Assembly: GCA_964019135.1 (NCBI GenBank)
Contig: OZ025265.1
Span: 25,705,143-25,769,142, forward strand
Direction of reading: 5' to 3'
Source: Arenicola marina
Taxonomy: Eukaryota; Annelida; Polychaeta; Arenicolidae
DNA: 64,000 nucleotides
Positions within the stretch are counted from its first letter, which is position 1. Each line of letters opens with the position of its first letter. Shown here one piece after another: positions 8,440 to 21,095 of this stretch. Made by a program: the position numbers and the translations under genes. The notes below the pieces were generated by a model. It had not been told where the DNA came from. It saw nothing but the letters and a program-made list of their open reading frames with translations, and did not search any database.

Positions 8440-11400
8440 TATGCTATCTGCCACTCACATTACAACAGGGCGGTGTGGTGTGTGCCTGCAGCCCATATGT
8501 ACCAAAGGGCGGTGCGGTGTGTGCTACCTGTAGCTCACGTGTACAATAGGGCGGCGTGGTGTGTGCTACCTGTAGCTCACATGTATAAAGGGCGGCGTGG
8601 TGTGTGTTACCTGTAGCTCACATGTACAATAGGGCGGCGTGGTGTGTGCTACCTGTAGCTCACATGTACAATAGGGCTGTGTGGTGTGTGTTACCTGTAG
8701 TTCACATGTACAATAGGGCGGTATGATGTGTGTTACCTGTAGCTCACATGTACAATAGGGCGGTGTGGTGTGTGTTACCTGTAGCTCACATGTACAATAG
8801 GGCGATGTGGTGTGTGTTACCTGTAGCCCACATGTACAATAGGGTGGTGTGGTGTGTGTTACCTGTAGCTCACATGTACAATAGGGCGGTGTGGTGTGTG
8901 TTACCTATAGCTCACATGTACAATAGGGCGGTGTGGTGTGTGTTACCTGTAGCTCACATGTACAATAGGGCGGTGTGGTGTGTGTTACCTATAGCTCACA
9001 TGTACAATAGGGCGGTGTGGTGTGTGCTACCTGTAGCTCACATATACAATAGGGCTGTGTGGTGTGTGTTACCTGTAGCTCGCATGTACAATGGGGCGGT
9101 ATGGTGTGTGTTACCTGTAGCTCACATTTACAATAGGACGGTGTGATGTGTGTTTCCTCTAGCTCACATGTACAATCGGGCGGTGTGATGTGTGTTACCT
9201 GTAGCTCACATGTACAACAGGGCAGTGTTGTGTGTGCTACCTGTAGCTCACATGTACAATAGGGCGGTGTGGTGTGTGTTACCTGTAGCTCACATGTACA
9301 ATGGGTTGGTGTGGTGTGTGTGTTGCCTATAGGTCACATGTACAATAGGGCGGTGCGGTGTGTGCTACCTGTAGCACACATGTACACTAGGGTGGTGTGG
9401 TGTGTTACCTGTAGCTCACATGTACAATAGGGTGGTGTGGTGTGTGCTACCTGTATCTCACATGTACAATAGGGCGGTGTGGTGTGTGCTACCTGTGGCT
9501 CACATGTACAATAGGGCGGTGTGGTGTGTGGTACATGTAGCTCACATGTACAATAGGGCGGTGTTGTGTGTGTTACATGTAGCTCACATGTACACTAGCA
9601 TGGTGTGGTGTGTTACCTATAGCTTACATGTACAATAGGGCGGTGTTGTGTGTGTTACATGTAGCTCGCACGTACAAAAGGGCGGTGTGGGGTGTTACCG
9701 GTAGCTCACATGTACAATAGGGCGGTGTGGTGTGTGCTAACTGTAGCTCACATGTACAATAGGGCGGTGTTGTGTGTGTTACATGTAGCTCACATGTACA
9801 ATAGGGCGGTGTGGTGTGTGTTACCTGTAGCTCACATGTACAATAGGGCGGTGTGGTGTGTGTTACATGTAGCTCACATGTACACTAGGGTGGTGTGGTG
9901 TGTGCTACCTGTATCTCACATGTACAATAGGGCGGTGTGGTGTGTGTTACATGTAGCTCACATGTACAATAGGGCGGTGTGGTGTGTGTTACATGTAGCT
10001 CACATGTACACTAGGGTGGTGTGGTGTGTGCTACCTGTATCTCACATGTACAATAGGGTGGTGTTGTGTGTGTTACATGTAGCTCGCATGTACAATAGGG
10101 CGGTGTGGTGTGTGTTACATGTAGCTCACATGTACAATAGGGCGGTGTTGTGTGTGCTACCTGTAGCTCACATGTACAATAGGGCGGTGTTGTGTGTGTT
10201 ACATGTAGCTCGCATGTACAATAGGGCGGTGTGGTGTGTGTTACATGTAGCTCACATGTACAATAGGGCGGTGTGGTGTGTGTTACATGTAGCTCGCATG
10301 TACAATAGGGCGGTGTGGTGTGTGTTACATGTAGCTCTCATGTACAATAGGGCGGTGTGGTGTGTGATACCTGTAGCTCACATGCACAATAGGACGGTGT
10401 GGTGTGTGTTCCCTGTACCTCACATGTGCAATAGGACGGTGTGGTGTGTGTTACCTGTAGCTCACATTTACAGTAGGGCGGTGTGGTGTGTGATACCTGT
10501 AGCTCACATGCACAATAGGACGGTGTGGTGTGTGTTCCCTGTACCTCACATGTGCAATAGGACGGTGTGGTGTGTGTTACCTCTAGCTCACATTTACAGT
10601 AGGGCGGCGTGGTGTGTGTTACCTGTAGCTCACATGCATTATGGGGCGGTGTGATGTGTGTTACATGAAGCCCACATGTACAATAGGGCGGTGTGGTGTG
10701 TGTTCCCTGTACCTCACATGTGCAATAGAACGGTGTGGTGTGTGTTACCTGTAGCTCACATGTACAATAGGGCGGTATGGTGTATGTTACCTGTAGCTCA
10801 CATGCACAATAGGACGGTGTGGTGTGTGTTACCTGTAGCTCACATGTACAATAGGGCGGTGTGGTGTGTGTTACCTGTAGCTCACATGTACAATAGTGCG
10901 GTGTGGTGTGTGTTCCCTGTAGCTCACATGCACAATAGGACGGTGTGGTGTGTGTTACCTGTAGCTCACATGTACAATAGTGCGGTGTGGTGTGTGTTCC
11001 CTGTAGCTCACATGCACAATAGGACGGTGTGGTGTGTGTTACCTGTAGCTCACATGTACAATAGGGCGGTGTGGTGTGTGTTACCTGTAGCTCACATGTA
11101 CAATAGGGCGGTGTGGTATGTGTTACCTGTAGCTCACATGTACAATAGGGCGGTGTGGTGTATGCTACCTGTAACTCACATGTACAATAGGGCGGTGTGG
11201 TGCGTGTTACATGTAGCTCACATGTACACTAGCATGGTGTGGTGTGTTACCTATACCTCACATGTACAATAGGGCGGTGTTGTGTGTGTTACATGTAGCT
11301 CGCACGTACAATAGGGCGGTGTGGGGTGTTACCTGTAGCTCACATATACAATAGGGCGGCGTGGTGTGTGCTACCTGTAGCTCACATGTACAATAGGGTG

Positions 11401-14400
11401 GTGTTGTGTGTGTTACATGTAGCTCACATGTACAATAGGGCGGTGTGGTGTGTGTTACCTGTAACTCACATGTACAATAGGGCGGTGTGGTGCGTGTTAC
11501 ATGTAGCTCACATGTACACTAGGGTGGTGTGGTGTGTGCTACCTGTATCTCACATGTACAATAGGGTGGTGTTGTGTGTGTTACATGTAGCTCGCATGTA
11601 CAATAGGGCGGTGATGTGTGTGTTACCTGTAGCTCACATGTACAATAGGGCGGTGTAGTGTGTGCTGCCTGTAGCTCACATGTACAATAGGGCGGTGTGG
11701 TGTGTGTTACCTGTACCTCACATGTGCAATAGGGCGGTGTGGTGTGTGTTACCTGTAGCTCACATGTACTGTAGGGCGGTATGGTGTGTGTGACCTGTAG
11801 CTCACTTGCCTAATAGGGCGGTGTGGTTTGTGCTACCTGTAGCTCACATGAATAATAGGGCGGTGTTGTGTATGTTATCTGTAGCTCACATGTACAATAG
11901 GGCAGAGCGGTGTGAGCTACCTGTAGCTCACATGTACACTAGGGTGGTGTGGTGTGTTACCTGTAGCTCACATGTACAATAGGGCGGTGTTGTGTTTGTT
12001 CCATGTAGCTCGCATGTACAATAGGGCGGTGTGGTGTGCTACCTGTAGCTCACATGTACAATATGGCGGTGTGGCGTGTGTTACATGTAGCTCACATGCA
12101 TAGTAGGGCGGTGTGGTGTGTGCTACATGTGGCTCACATGTACAATAGGGCGGTGTGGTGTGTGTTACCTGTAGCTCACATGTACAATAGGGCGGTGTGG
12201 TGTGTGTTACCTGTAGCTCACATGTACAATAGGGCGGTGTGGTGTGTGTTACCTGTAGCTCACATGTACAATAGGGCGGTGTGGTGTGTGTTATCGGTAG
12301 CTCACATGTACAATAGGGCGGTGTGGTGTGTGTTACCTGTAGCTCACATGTACAATAGGGCGGTGTGGTGTGTGCTACCTGTAGCTCACATTTACAATAG
12401 GGCGGTGTGGTGTGTGTTACCTGTAGCTCACATGTACAATAGGGCTGTCCGGTTTGTGTTACCTGTTGATCACATGTACAATAGGGCGATGTGGTGTGTG
12501 CTACCTGTAGCTCACATGTACAATAGGGCGGTGTGATGTGTGTTACATGTAGCTCACATGTACAACAGGGCAGTGTTGTGTGTGCTACCTGTAGCTCACA
12601 TGTACAATTGTGCGGTGTAGTGTGTGTTGCCTGTAGCTCACATGTACAATAGGTTGGTGTGGTGTGTGTGTTGCCTGTAGGTCACATGTACAATACGGCG
12701 GTGCGGTGTGTGCTACCTGTAGCTTACATGTACACTAGGCTGGGGTGGTGTGTTACCTGTAGCTCACATGTACAATAGGGCGGTGTGGTGTGTGTTACAT
12801 GAAGCCCACATGTACAATAGGGCGGTGTGGTGTGTGTTACCTGTAGCTCACATGCACAATAGGGCGGTGTTGTGTGTGTTACCTGCAGCTCACATGTACA
12901 ATAGGGCGGTGTTGTTTGTGTTACATGTAGCTCACATGTACAATAGGGCGGTGTGGTGTGTTACCTATAGCTCACATGTACAATGGGGCGGTGTGGTGCG
13001 TGTTACCTGTACCTCACATGTGCAATAGGGCGGTGTGGTGTGTGTTACCTGTAGGTCACATGAATAACAGGGCGGTGTTGTGTATGTTTCCTGTAGCTCA
13101 CATGTACAATAGGGCGATGAGGTGTGTGCTACATGTAGCTCACATGTACAATATGGCAGTGTGGTGTGTGTTACATGTAGCTCACATGCATAATAGGGCG
13201 GTGTGGTGTGTGCTACATGTGGCTCACATGTACAATAGGGCGGTGTGGTGTGTGTTACCTGTAGCTCACATGTACAATAGGGCGGTGTGGTGTGTGTTAC
13301 CTGTAGCTCACATGTACAATAGGGCGGTGTGGTGTGTGTTACCTCTAGCCCACGTGTACAATAGGGCGGTGTGATGTGTGTTACCTGTAGCTCACATGTA
13401 CAATAGGGCGGTGTGGTGTGTTTTACCTGTAGCTCACATGTACAATAGGGCTGTGTGGTATGTGTTACCTCTAGCCCACATGTACAATAGGCCGGCGTGG
13501 TGTGTGTTACCTGTAGCTCACATGTACAATAGTTCGGTGTTGTGTGTGTTACCTGTAGCTCACATGTACAATAGGGCGGTGTTGTGTGTGTTACCTGTAG
13601 CTCACATTGACAATAGGGCGGTGCTGTGTGTGTTACCTGTAGCTCGCATGTACAATAGGGCGGTGTGGTTTGTGTTCCCTGTAGCTCACGTGTACAATAG
13701 GGTGGTGTTGTGTGTGTTACCTGTAGCTCACGTGTAAAATAGGGCGGTGTTGTGTGTGTTACCTGTAGCTCACATGTAAAATAGGGCGGTGTGGTATGTG
13801 TTACCTCTAGCCCACATGTACAATAGGCCGGCCTGGTGTGTGTTACCTGTAGCTCGCATGTACAATAGGGCCGTGTGGTTTGTGTTCCCTGTAGCTCACG
13901 TGTACAATAGAGTGGTGTTGTGTGTGTTACCTGTAGCTCGCATGTACAATAGGGCGGTGTGGTTTGTGTTCCCTGTAGCTCACGTGTACAATAGGGTGGT
14001 GTTGTGTGTGTTACCTGTAGCTCACATGTACAATAGTTCGGTGTTGTGTGTGTTACCTGTAGCTCACATGTACAATAGGGCGGTGTTGTGTGTGTTACCT
14101 GTAGCTCACATTTACAATAGGGCGGTGCGGTGTGTGTTACCTGTAGCTCACATGTACAATAGGGCGGTGTGGTGTGTGTTACCTGTGGCTCACATTTACA
14201 ATAGGGCGGTGTGGTGTGTGTTACCTGTAGCTCGCATGTACAATAGGGCGGTGTGGTTTGTGTTCCCTGTAGCTCACGTGTACAATAGGGTGGTGTTGTG
14301 TGTGTTACCGGTAGCTCACATGTACAATAGGGCGGTGTGGTGTGTTACCTGTAGCTCACATGTATATTAGGATGGTGTGGTGTGTGCTACCTGTATCTCA

Positions 14401-14425
14401 CATGTACAATAGGGCGGCGTGTTGT
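8440..14425 (+). repeat. 42-bp minisatellite, about 140 copies
   Basis: The unit contains CCTGTAGCTCACATGTACA followed by ATAGGGCGGTGTGGTGTGTG. Six kilobases are filled with it, with point variants and some units a few bases longer or shorter. Because 42 is divisible by 3 and one frame lacks stops, long frames occur with a 14-residue repeat (core VLPVAHMYNRAVWC). They restart in another frame wherever a unit is not 42 bp. I call this satellite DNA, not a gene. Higher-order units exist, for example a three-unit 126-bp block starting at 10366 and repeated at 10492. Confidence 0.95.
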
Positions 14426-14429
14426 GTAC

Positions 14430-15105
14430 AATCTCGTCTTGATTGGGTTGAAAGATGCACTGTTAAAGTCGAGATCAGTTGGACAAATACACTTTTAGAG
14501 TCATCATGGATCGTATATAAGATGTTCAGGTCGAAAGCGTGTTATGTGAATAACCAAAGTCCCCCTGGACATTTTCTGGGAAGCGCCCACGTTATCGGGC
14601 TATTCTTTCCGATGATGATTGTTTTTGCCCATTTGTTGGTTTCCAAAACTATGACTCAGACATAACGTGGATCGGTGTTTTCGTCGCGAGGGCCCCGTCG
14701 AAAGGCAAAGTTTGTTTATCTCAACTTGCGAACCGAATATGCATCAACTTGTCTTCGCGAGCCATGGTTTAAGTTTGCCATAGTTTTAACCTACTGATTG
14801 TTTTATGTTTGCACACTTGCGCAAACACGCTCCATGCTATGGATTCAAGGCGAGCCCGGTTAGGTCGTCTTAGTATGATACGAGACTGCGCGGGGTGGGG
14901 CGTGAATGGGGGGTGAAGTGGGAGCAAGGCTTAAACATGCCATGGTCCCCCACCGCGTCATTAAAACTGGCATCCGCTTCAGCTTTTTACAAACGAAAAC
15001 TACCCCACCTTTTATATTGTTGTGGCGTGAATCACGTGATTAGGCGCTCTCGCGCCTCAGATCAGGGAGAACGGAAGTGAAACACGTTCTATATTGACTT
15101 AAGGC
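14430..15105. other. Right flank of the satellite, no gene recognised
   Basis: Unique-looking DNA. A frame at 14895-15080 has no recognisable motif. Nothing else can be supported. Confidence 0.4.
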
Positions 15106-15110
15106 GCACT

Positions 15111-15180
15111 TGAACATGTTGAAATACTTGAACATGTTGAAATACTTAAACATGTTGAAATACTTGAACATGTTGAATAA
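15111..15180 (+). repeat. 18-bp tandem repeat, nearly four copies
   Basis: The unit TTGAACATGTTGAAATAC is repeated, with the palindromic core AACATGTT. The divisibility of 18 by 3 gives a short repetitive frame of no apparent meaning. Confidence 0.85.
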
Positions 15181-15343
15181 CGTCACAAAACTAGTGCACA
15201 TAACCCTCGAGACCGAATGCGAGGTAGGTGAGCGGCAGGTGACAGAGAATCCTCGGCCTAGTTGCTTGGTTGATTTCGGTTTTCACTCTTTCCTTCTCTA
15301 TTCCTGAACTTTATTACGTCCAAACTGAATGAAAATATAGAGA

Positions 15344-15344
<1 letters not shown>

Positions 15345-15417
<73 letters not shown>

Positions 15418-15440
15418 GGAGAGAGAGAGCGAGAGAGAAA
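15345..15440. repeat. (TA)n then (GA)n microsatellites
   Basis: A run of alternating TA to about 15400 is followed by GA repeats to about 15440. Confidence 0.95.
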
Positions 15441-16440
15441 GTGAATATATACATAGAAATAAAGGGCCCTTAACTATAGGGCTCCCTAGATATTAATTCG
15501 GTCTCCCTAAACAATAAGTAGGGGTCCTGAGATAATAAGTCGGGGAGACTTTAAACAAAATCACGTGACAGAAAAACATGCACTGATTGGCCATAGATTG
15601 CATGGCATATAGGTTGGACTACGCAAAGGAAACATAGTTCTAATCCACCCGACAAGACATGTCGATCATAAAATAGCCTATGGGTTTGTTCCAGCGCAGT
15701 TCCAGTTTGTTCTTTAAGGATCCCAACTTGTGACAAATCTTAGTGGGCACGACAATACACCTCCGTCATACCGCTTAGAAAAAGGGGTATATCAGTCTGC
15801 AACAGTGACCACACGGTAGGGTAGAGTGGGGGAAAACGCTCACCTTAAGCAAGATGCGCCATATTTATTTTCAGTATGATGCAAGCAAATCTAGATAACA
15901 CCAGACACCTTCATCACGCATGGCTCTACGTTAATGATACATGCATTTCTCCGAAAATATTAACCGTAAAGCGTGGAAAACGAAAAGGTAAAATTCCGTA
16001 TTGGGGCATTTAACAATTTATTTGCTCGCAAACTATTCCAAGCCATAACTATGGCATGTGAGAGCGTGAGACTTGTTGCTTACATATTTAGTCTATTTTA
16101 ATCATATCAACATTTAAATTGTGCAAATGTATAGTATGCGTTATATATGGTCAGAAACACTTTAATTATAATTACCACAAATTTTCTAACACCAGAACAG
16201 ATAGATGTCATACTACTGGCTTATCAAAGCTTCTTGAAGCGTGCCAAACGCTTACCGTGTGTTTGGTATGATTTAAATCTACTCATGCAGCAATTCCATG
16301 GCAATGATGGCTTTAGGTTCTTATTACACAAACACAAATATGTAATATGCAAAAAATAAAAAGGCACGTTGTTAAGATTCTTTTTGCCAGACTGCCTTTC
16401 TTGTGTATGAGGTCATCAAAAGTTGAGCATATAGTTGCCT
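15441..16440. other. No gene recognised
   Basis: Mostly AT-leaning unique DNA. The small frame at 16147-16359 has no recognisable domain and ordinary AT-rich composition. Confidence 0.4.
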
Positions 16441-16444
16441 TATT

Positions 16445-18535
16445 ATGACGAAAATTGAAATTTTAAATTTTCGGAATATGTCGGTTGGTCGTGTTTGTGT
16501 GTATGTATGTATGTATGTATGTATGTATGTCTGTCCCACTCGAAAACGGGAAGTCTCTTTGTGGCCTAACTGCTACATGTATCGTTTCGCAATCTTTAAC
16601 ATCTTATAGGCAGCTAATAGGGCTACAACATTCTCGTCACGCAGGTCGAAAGGTCAAAGGTCAAGGTCACAGCGATTTTTTGAAAAAATAACTAAAAACG
16701 CTTATATCTCCGTTAATATTAAAGCTAGAGATCTCGAATTAGGTTCAAAATGTGCCCCTCTTTTAGGTGCAGTTTTTGGATATTGTTCACTTTTTGATGC
16801 GTAATACTCATTTTCGAGGAAAACGAGATCATAGGTTTTGCGGAAAACGCACTAAATAACCTCTGTCAGTTTTTTCGCTTTTTGGCACATTTGCCATCAA
16901 GCTATCGCTATTATGTTTAACTATGTCATAGAAATATGAATTGAGATGAGTTGTGTCAAATCTTAGAGTTTCCAGATACGTCACGTGACGTCACGATGAC
17001 GTCATTTTCGGTACTTACAAAAAATCATCGAAAATCATCGAAAATCACAAAAATGCGAGAGTAGCATTATATTGTAGGAAAAGTAGTTCCTCGTATAGCT
17101 ACAAACTAAAAACAATACGTTCCTATCTTACTTCCGGTTCCAGGGCCGGGGGAATTTTTCTATGGGGCTTCCCATGTTAAAAGGGCTGTATCTTTAGGCT
17201 GGGACAAAATGTTTTGTCGCGTATTTCACAAGTGCCTCCAGCAAACAACACCGCGATTTTTTCGTTAGTTGAACACGACGTTTAGTAGCCACAGTGCTTA
17301 CTATATGCAATTAGAGCAAATAGTGACGTTACAGGATTTTTTTTACATTTGGCCAATGGTGAAAGATACGGCTTTTTGGTGTTAGCAGAGGCTCCCACGG
17401 GTGTCTTATTCAAGCCATCACTCAATGCTTGCAGCTGTGGATGGATAATACTAAGCTGAGTCATAATCTGTCAACATGGTTCCATAGCTACATTAGTTTT
17501 CGGTATATAGTCGAAATCGTTTAACATGGGATCCTATGGGGAAAAATGAACTTGATCGAATATGACCTACTTTCGCTCAAGCTATTTCAGTCTCCTTCGC
17601 CACACAGTGCGGTAATATCATCTTAAAGCAAGTTATATGAAAAACACGGCGATCTCTGTATTACTTTTTGTTTCCATGGCAACGAAGCCACTGGCCCAAT
17701 GATAAATATATAAATTCTGGCATGTTAAAGAAAAATCGTCAGAAATCAGATACAAATGCTAAAATTGCAATCTTTTCGCCAACTAGTTACCAATAAGCAT
17801 CTTCAGATCACTTAGTGCTTTAATCCGGCGGATGTTGTCTAGTTATGGCGCTAGAGCGCTCCGAAGTGGGACGACACCTTTGCGGGGCCGCCAATGATGA
17901 GTGAATGGAGATTGTGTCCATCTTGAAAAAATCGTCAAAAATCAGGAAAACAAGGTAGAGCTGTGATGTTGATGTCAAATGGTAGGGAACATTGATGGTC
18001 AAAAAAATAGTGAAAGAAACAAATTAGTTGCAATATCACTTCGCTTACAGTGTTCTTTGTTCTTGTCGTCGGTCTCCGTGTTTCCGCAATGATAAGCTAA
18101 TGCAATTTTTGACCATTTCGCCAAGCCATAGCTGAAGGACTAATCTTTCTATCGCCTAGCTCTTTAATCGAATAAGTTATGGCAGTAAAGGTTGGCATAT
18201 TGCTGCTTGGACGTTGTCGTGCGTGACGTCATGACGTCACATATCTTACGTAACCTATTACTCAGCTATTACAAGGTATGGCGACTTTCGGGTTGCTTGA
18301 CGTGGCAGGTCGTGTTCAGGGACAGTTTGTGCCGTGTGTAACTTTTTAGGCGCAGGGGATAAGTATGCGTCAACAATGACGTCATAGCTAACGTGCTCCT
18401 ACGAAATGTTAGGTTTGCTTTATTTTCAGCCACTTTCACAATAGCTGTCATAACCCGAGTTGATAAGTAGGTACATTAAAGAAATAGAAGCCGTCTTGAG
18501 CATTTTCGCGCACGTAAAATGACGTCATGTCTCGT
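16445..18535 (+). mobile_element. Dispersed repeat module A, copy 1
   Basis: The same order of blocks recurs at 23178-24371 and 27948-30000. The order is a (GTAT)n/CTGTC start, CACTCGAAAACGGGAAGTC, AAGGTCAAAGGTCAAGGTCA, ATATCTCCGTTAATATTAAA, a GTGACGTCACGATGACGTCA block, ACTTCCGGTTCCAGGGCCG, CCATGGCAACGAAGCCACTGG, and a final GACGTCATG-rich end. Each frame is closed by stops and no protein is encoded. A short hairpin of the CGAAAATT / AATTTTCG type lies at the left edge. The element class is unknown; see the module termini finding for a Helitron-like hypothesis. Confidence 0.75.
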
Positions 18536-19800
18536 TAAGACGAAAATTTTCAATTTTCGTCTTATGTCGGTGTGTTCGGTTTGTCTGTCTGCGTGTCTGT
18601 CTGTTTGTAACGTAAGACATTATCTTTCGAATGCCTTAAGATATCGACTTCCAAATTCACAGAAAGATGCGGAATGGCAATTGTCAGGCTAAGTTTGTAG
18701 ATGGGCCATGTAGGTCAAAGGTCAAGGTCACAGGAATTTGTTGAAATTCGCTTAACCATTGAAAGATAGAACCAAAAAACGGGAACATCGCTATAACGTT
18801 CGCAGTTTCCATTCAATCATGCTGCAAATTATTTCACGTATTGGGCCCATTAGTACCTTCTATATCGTTTTTCATTTGTGCAAATCTCCCGAATAGTTTT
18901 CCTGCTAAAAATTCCCAAAGTTTAACATGGGACCCTATGAGAGCATTTTGGCGGGAATCAGGCCTCCTTAATTTCTCCATGAAGGGTAACTGTCAGACAA
19001 ACCACACCTTGCGTGAGATATGACATTAGTATTTGGGCGTAAAATATTATGTTGACCAAGGTCACGCTTCCAAGGTCAAGGTCACCTCAAGGTCAAGGTT
19101 ACGAAACATGTTTTCCCGCGTAACTTTGTTAATATTTAGTTTTCGAGTTATTGGATGATCAATTTTGACATTGCAGACAGTGCAAAAAAATCGCTGTGAC
19201 TACATAAATGCAGGTAGATGACTCATATGTGGTGGAATATGCCCCCATATTACTGACATCATGTATGCCAAATGCCATCGAAATACCAGTAGTTTCGACG
19301 CTGACAAATAATCACACTTTAACATTGCCAAGCCCATTATAAAGCCTCGATACGGCTTGGCAGGGACATTCGGTCCGCCACCCAGATAGACTATGCCAAG
19401 AATTACGGCGATCGAACTGGCAGTATTCGTCCTGAATATTTCTCGCTATCGCTATTAAATTTTACGTAGGAACAATAGTTTTCACGCGACAGGCTCTGGA
19501 AATTTCAAAATTTTCCACAACAATTTTTTCCTTTAAATCTCCATGCGATTGACACGAGACTTTGAAGGGACATGAAGGGTTCCACTCAAGTACCCTATAT
19601 CAAAAATTATCCCGATCGGACAGTTACTTTTTGTTTCCATGGCAACGCAAAAATTGCCCAATGGTAAAAGATAGGACATTTTTGAAATTTACTAGGAGCT
19701 CAAAACATAGACATCTATAAGCCACGTGACTTATCTTTGACACAACGATTACTTAAGGTCGTATCTTTAAATTGGTTATATTTCAGCAATCTGGGTCAAG
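18536..19800 (+). mobile_element. Dispersed repeat module B, copy 1
   Basis: It starts with the hairpin TTAAGACGAAAATT, loop, AATTTTCGTCTTA, then TATGTCGGTGTGTTCGG. Copy 2 is at 25788-26924, with matching blocks GATATCGACTTCCAAATTCA, GGTCAAGGTCACAGGA, the GTTTCCATT block and the final AAGGTCAAGGTCA block. It is non-coding. The right border is unclear because the copy fades near 19.8 kb. Confidence 0.65.
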
Positions 19801-19919
19801 GTTCAAGGTCGTGACCTTGACTATTGTAAATGTCGAGTGCTCGGTTGTAGCTCGAAAACTAAATAACACCTGAGCACCAAACTTACCCTGGCGGATAGGG
19901 GTGACGTAGCTTATGTCAA

Positions 19920-20000
19920 ATCCAATCTCAGCTCGAACCCGGAGTGAGAAACGTAACGGTGCCAGAGCGCCTGGAAGTTGGGGGTTCGAACCCGACTTTT
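19920..20000 (+). repeat. tRNA-like B-box fragment
   Basis: GGGGGTTCGAACCCGAC at 19981-19997 matches a pol III B box (GGTTCGANNCC) and follows CCAGAGCGCCTGG. It may be the rear of a tRNA-derived SINE. No A box or matching copy is evident, so confidence is low. Confidence 0.25.
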
Positions 20001-20335
20001 CTCGGCGGGCCGACGCCCCCAAGCCCGTCACGGTCTGCCTCCCCCCAAAAAACATTCATTTTCACCCCTTTGTGCTGGGGTCATTAATTATAGGGCGCGG
20101 ACGGCAAAAGTCGAGCGACGGTTTGTGGTGAGGTATGTCAGTCAGTGAAATAGGCGCCTGGAGCGATAGACGTAATAAATAAAGCTTTCGTAGCTCGGCG
20201 GGCCGACGCCCCCAAACCGTCACGGTCTGCCTCCACCCAAAAAACATTCTTTTTCACCCCTTTTGTGCTGGTGTCATAAATTATAGGGCGCGGACGGCAA
20301 ACGGCGGGCGACGATTTGTGGTGAGGTGGGGGTAA
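20001..20335 (+). repeat. 193-bp tandem duplication (CTCGGCGGGCCGACG type)
   Basis: Unit 1 starts at 20001 and unit 2 at 20194. Both share GGGCCGACGCCCCCAA, CACGGTCTGCC, AAAAAACATTC, ATAGGGCGCGGACGGCAAA and TTTGTGGTGAGGT. A shortened third start lies at 20685 (CTCGGCGGGCCGACTCCC). Overlapping open frames on both strands are side effects of GC-rich repeat. Confidence 0.8.
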
Positions 20336-20685
20336 GAGGTACCTTATCGCTAATAATATATGTAGCGAACCTATCGGCCATGCATGTTGTCGCCGCACTT
20401 TCTGCGTATAAAGTTTCTCATATCGGGTCATCAACAACACTGAGTCATGTATAGTACAAAGTCAGACAAATAAATAAACAAGACCAGGAATTTATATTAC
20501 CCTTTTTACAGGGTCGCTATGGTGTAAATATTCTTCAGGCGTACTCACACAACCTATTTGGACATAAGGTTTTTCTGTCATGGCTGTCCCCATCCCCCTC
20601 ACACGTCTCGCCATAATGATCCTATCGTGTATCACGTGTCTGTATGACGTATATCGTGTCTCGTATCATGTTTTATCACATGCTC

Positions 20686-21095
20686 GGCGGGCCGACTCCC
20701 TCAAGCCGTCTCAGATTAGGGGTGCCCGCCCGAAGAACACGAGCAGCCAACCGCCCCTTCCACACCGGGTGCCAATTGATGCCGGACAGAGCTGACATTT
20801 GTGGTGAAAGAGATATACCCCTATTGAGGAAACATTTTAAAACTTGCGACCGGGGGTTGGGGAAGAACGTTCTTTCAAAGAGCGGGTTTGCCGTGAAAAG
20901 GGGCTCTGCATGGAACTGCAACATTGTGAGGGTAAAACACCCCTTCCGTGCGGACTTCGGCGGTAAAACGCCTTTTTCGAGCAGATTTTCAGGGTGAAAC
21001 GCCCCTAAGTGCGGGCGGGATTCGGAGGTGAAAAAGATAGGGGCTTTACCGCGCGCCACCTCCCCCCCGCCCCCCTCCCCCACCCTCCCCCGCTC
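20686..21095. repeat. G/C-rich degenerate repeat block
   Basis: Several diverged units of the GGTGAAACGCCCCT / GGGTAAAACACCCC type follow the third CTCGGCGGGCCGAC start and end in a C-rich tract at 21057-21092. Similar wording occurs at 49670-49760 and 52560-52700. The overlapping frames on both strands (20644-20997, 20676-21083) are rejected as genes. Confidence 0.45.

Noticed and set aside
8299-14370. Long frames with VLPVAHMYNRAVWC repeats as a repetitive protein gene
   Set aside because: They are explained by a 42-bp satellite whose unit is a multiple of three. The frames lack proper starts, many open with GTG, and they break wherever unit length changes.
8440-14425. CRISPR array
   Set aside because: Units are contiguous with no unique spacers, and the context is an animal genome with LINEs and introns.
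20644-21083. Overlapping frames of 117 and 135 codons on opposite strands
   Set aside because: Both are translations of a GC-rich degenerate repeat, and no domain is recognised.
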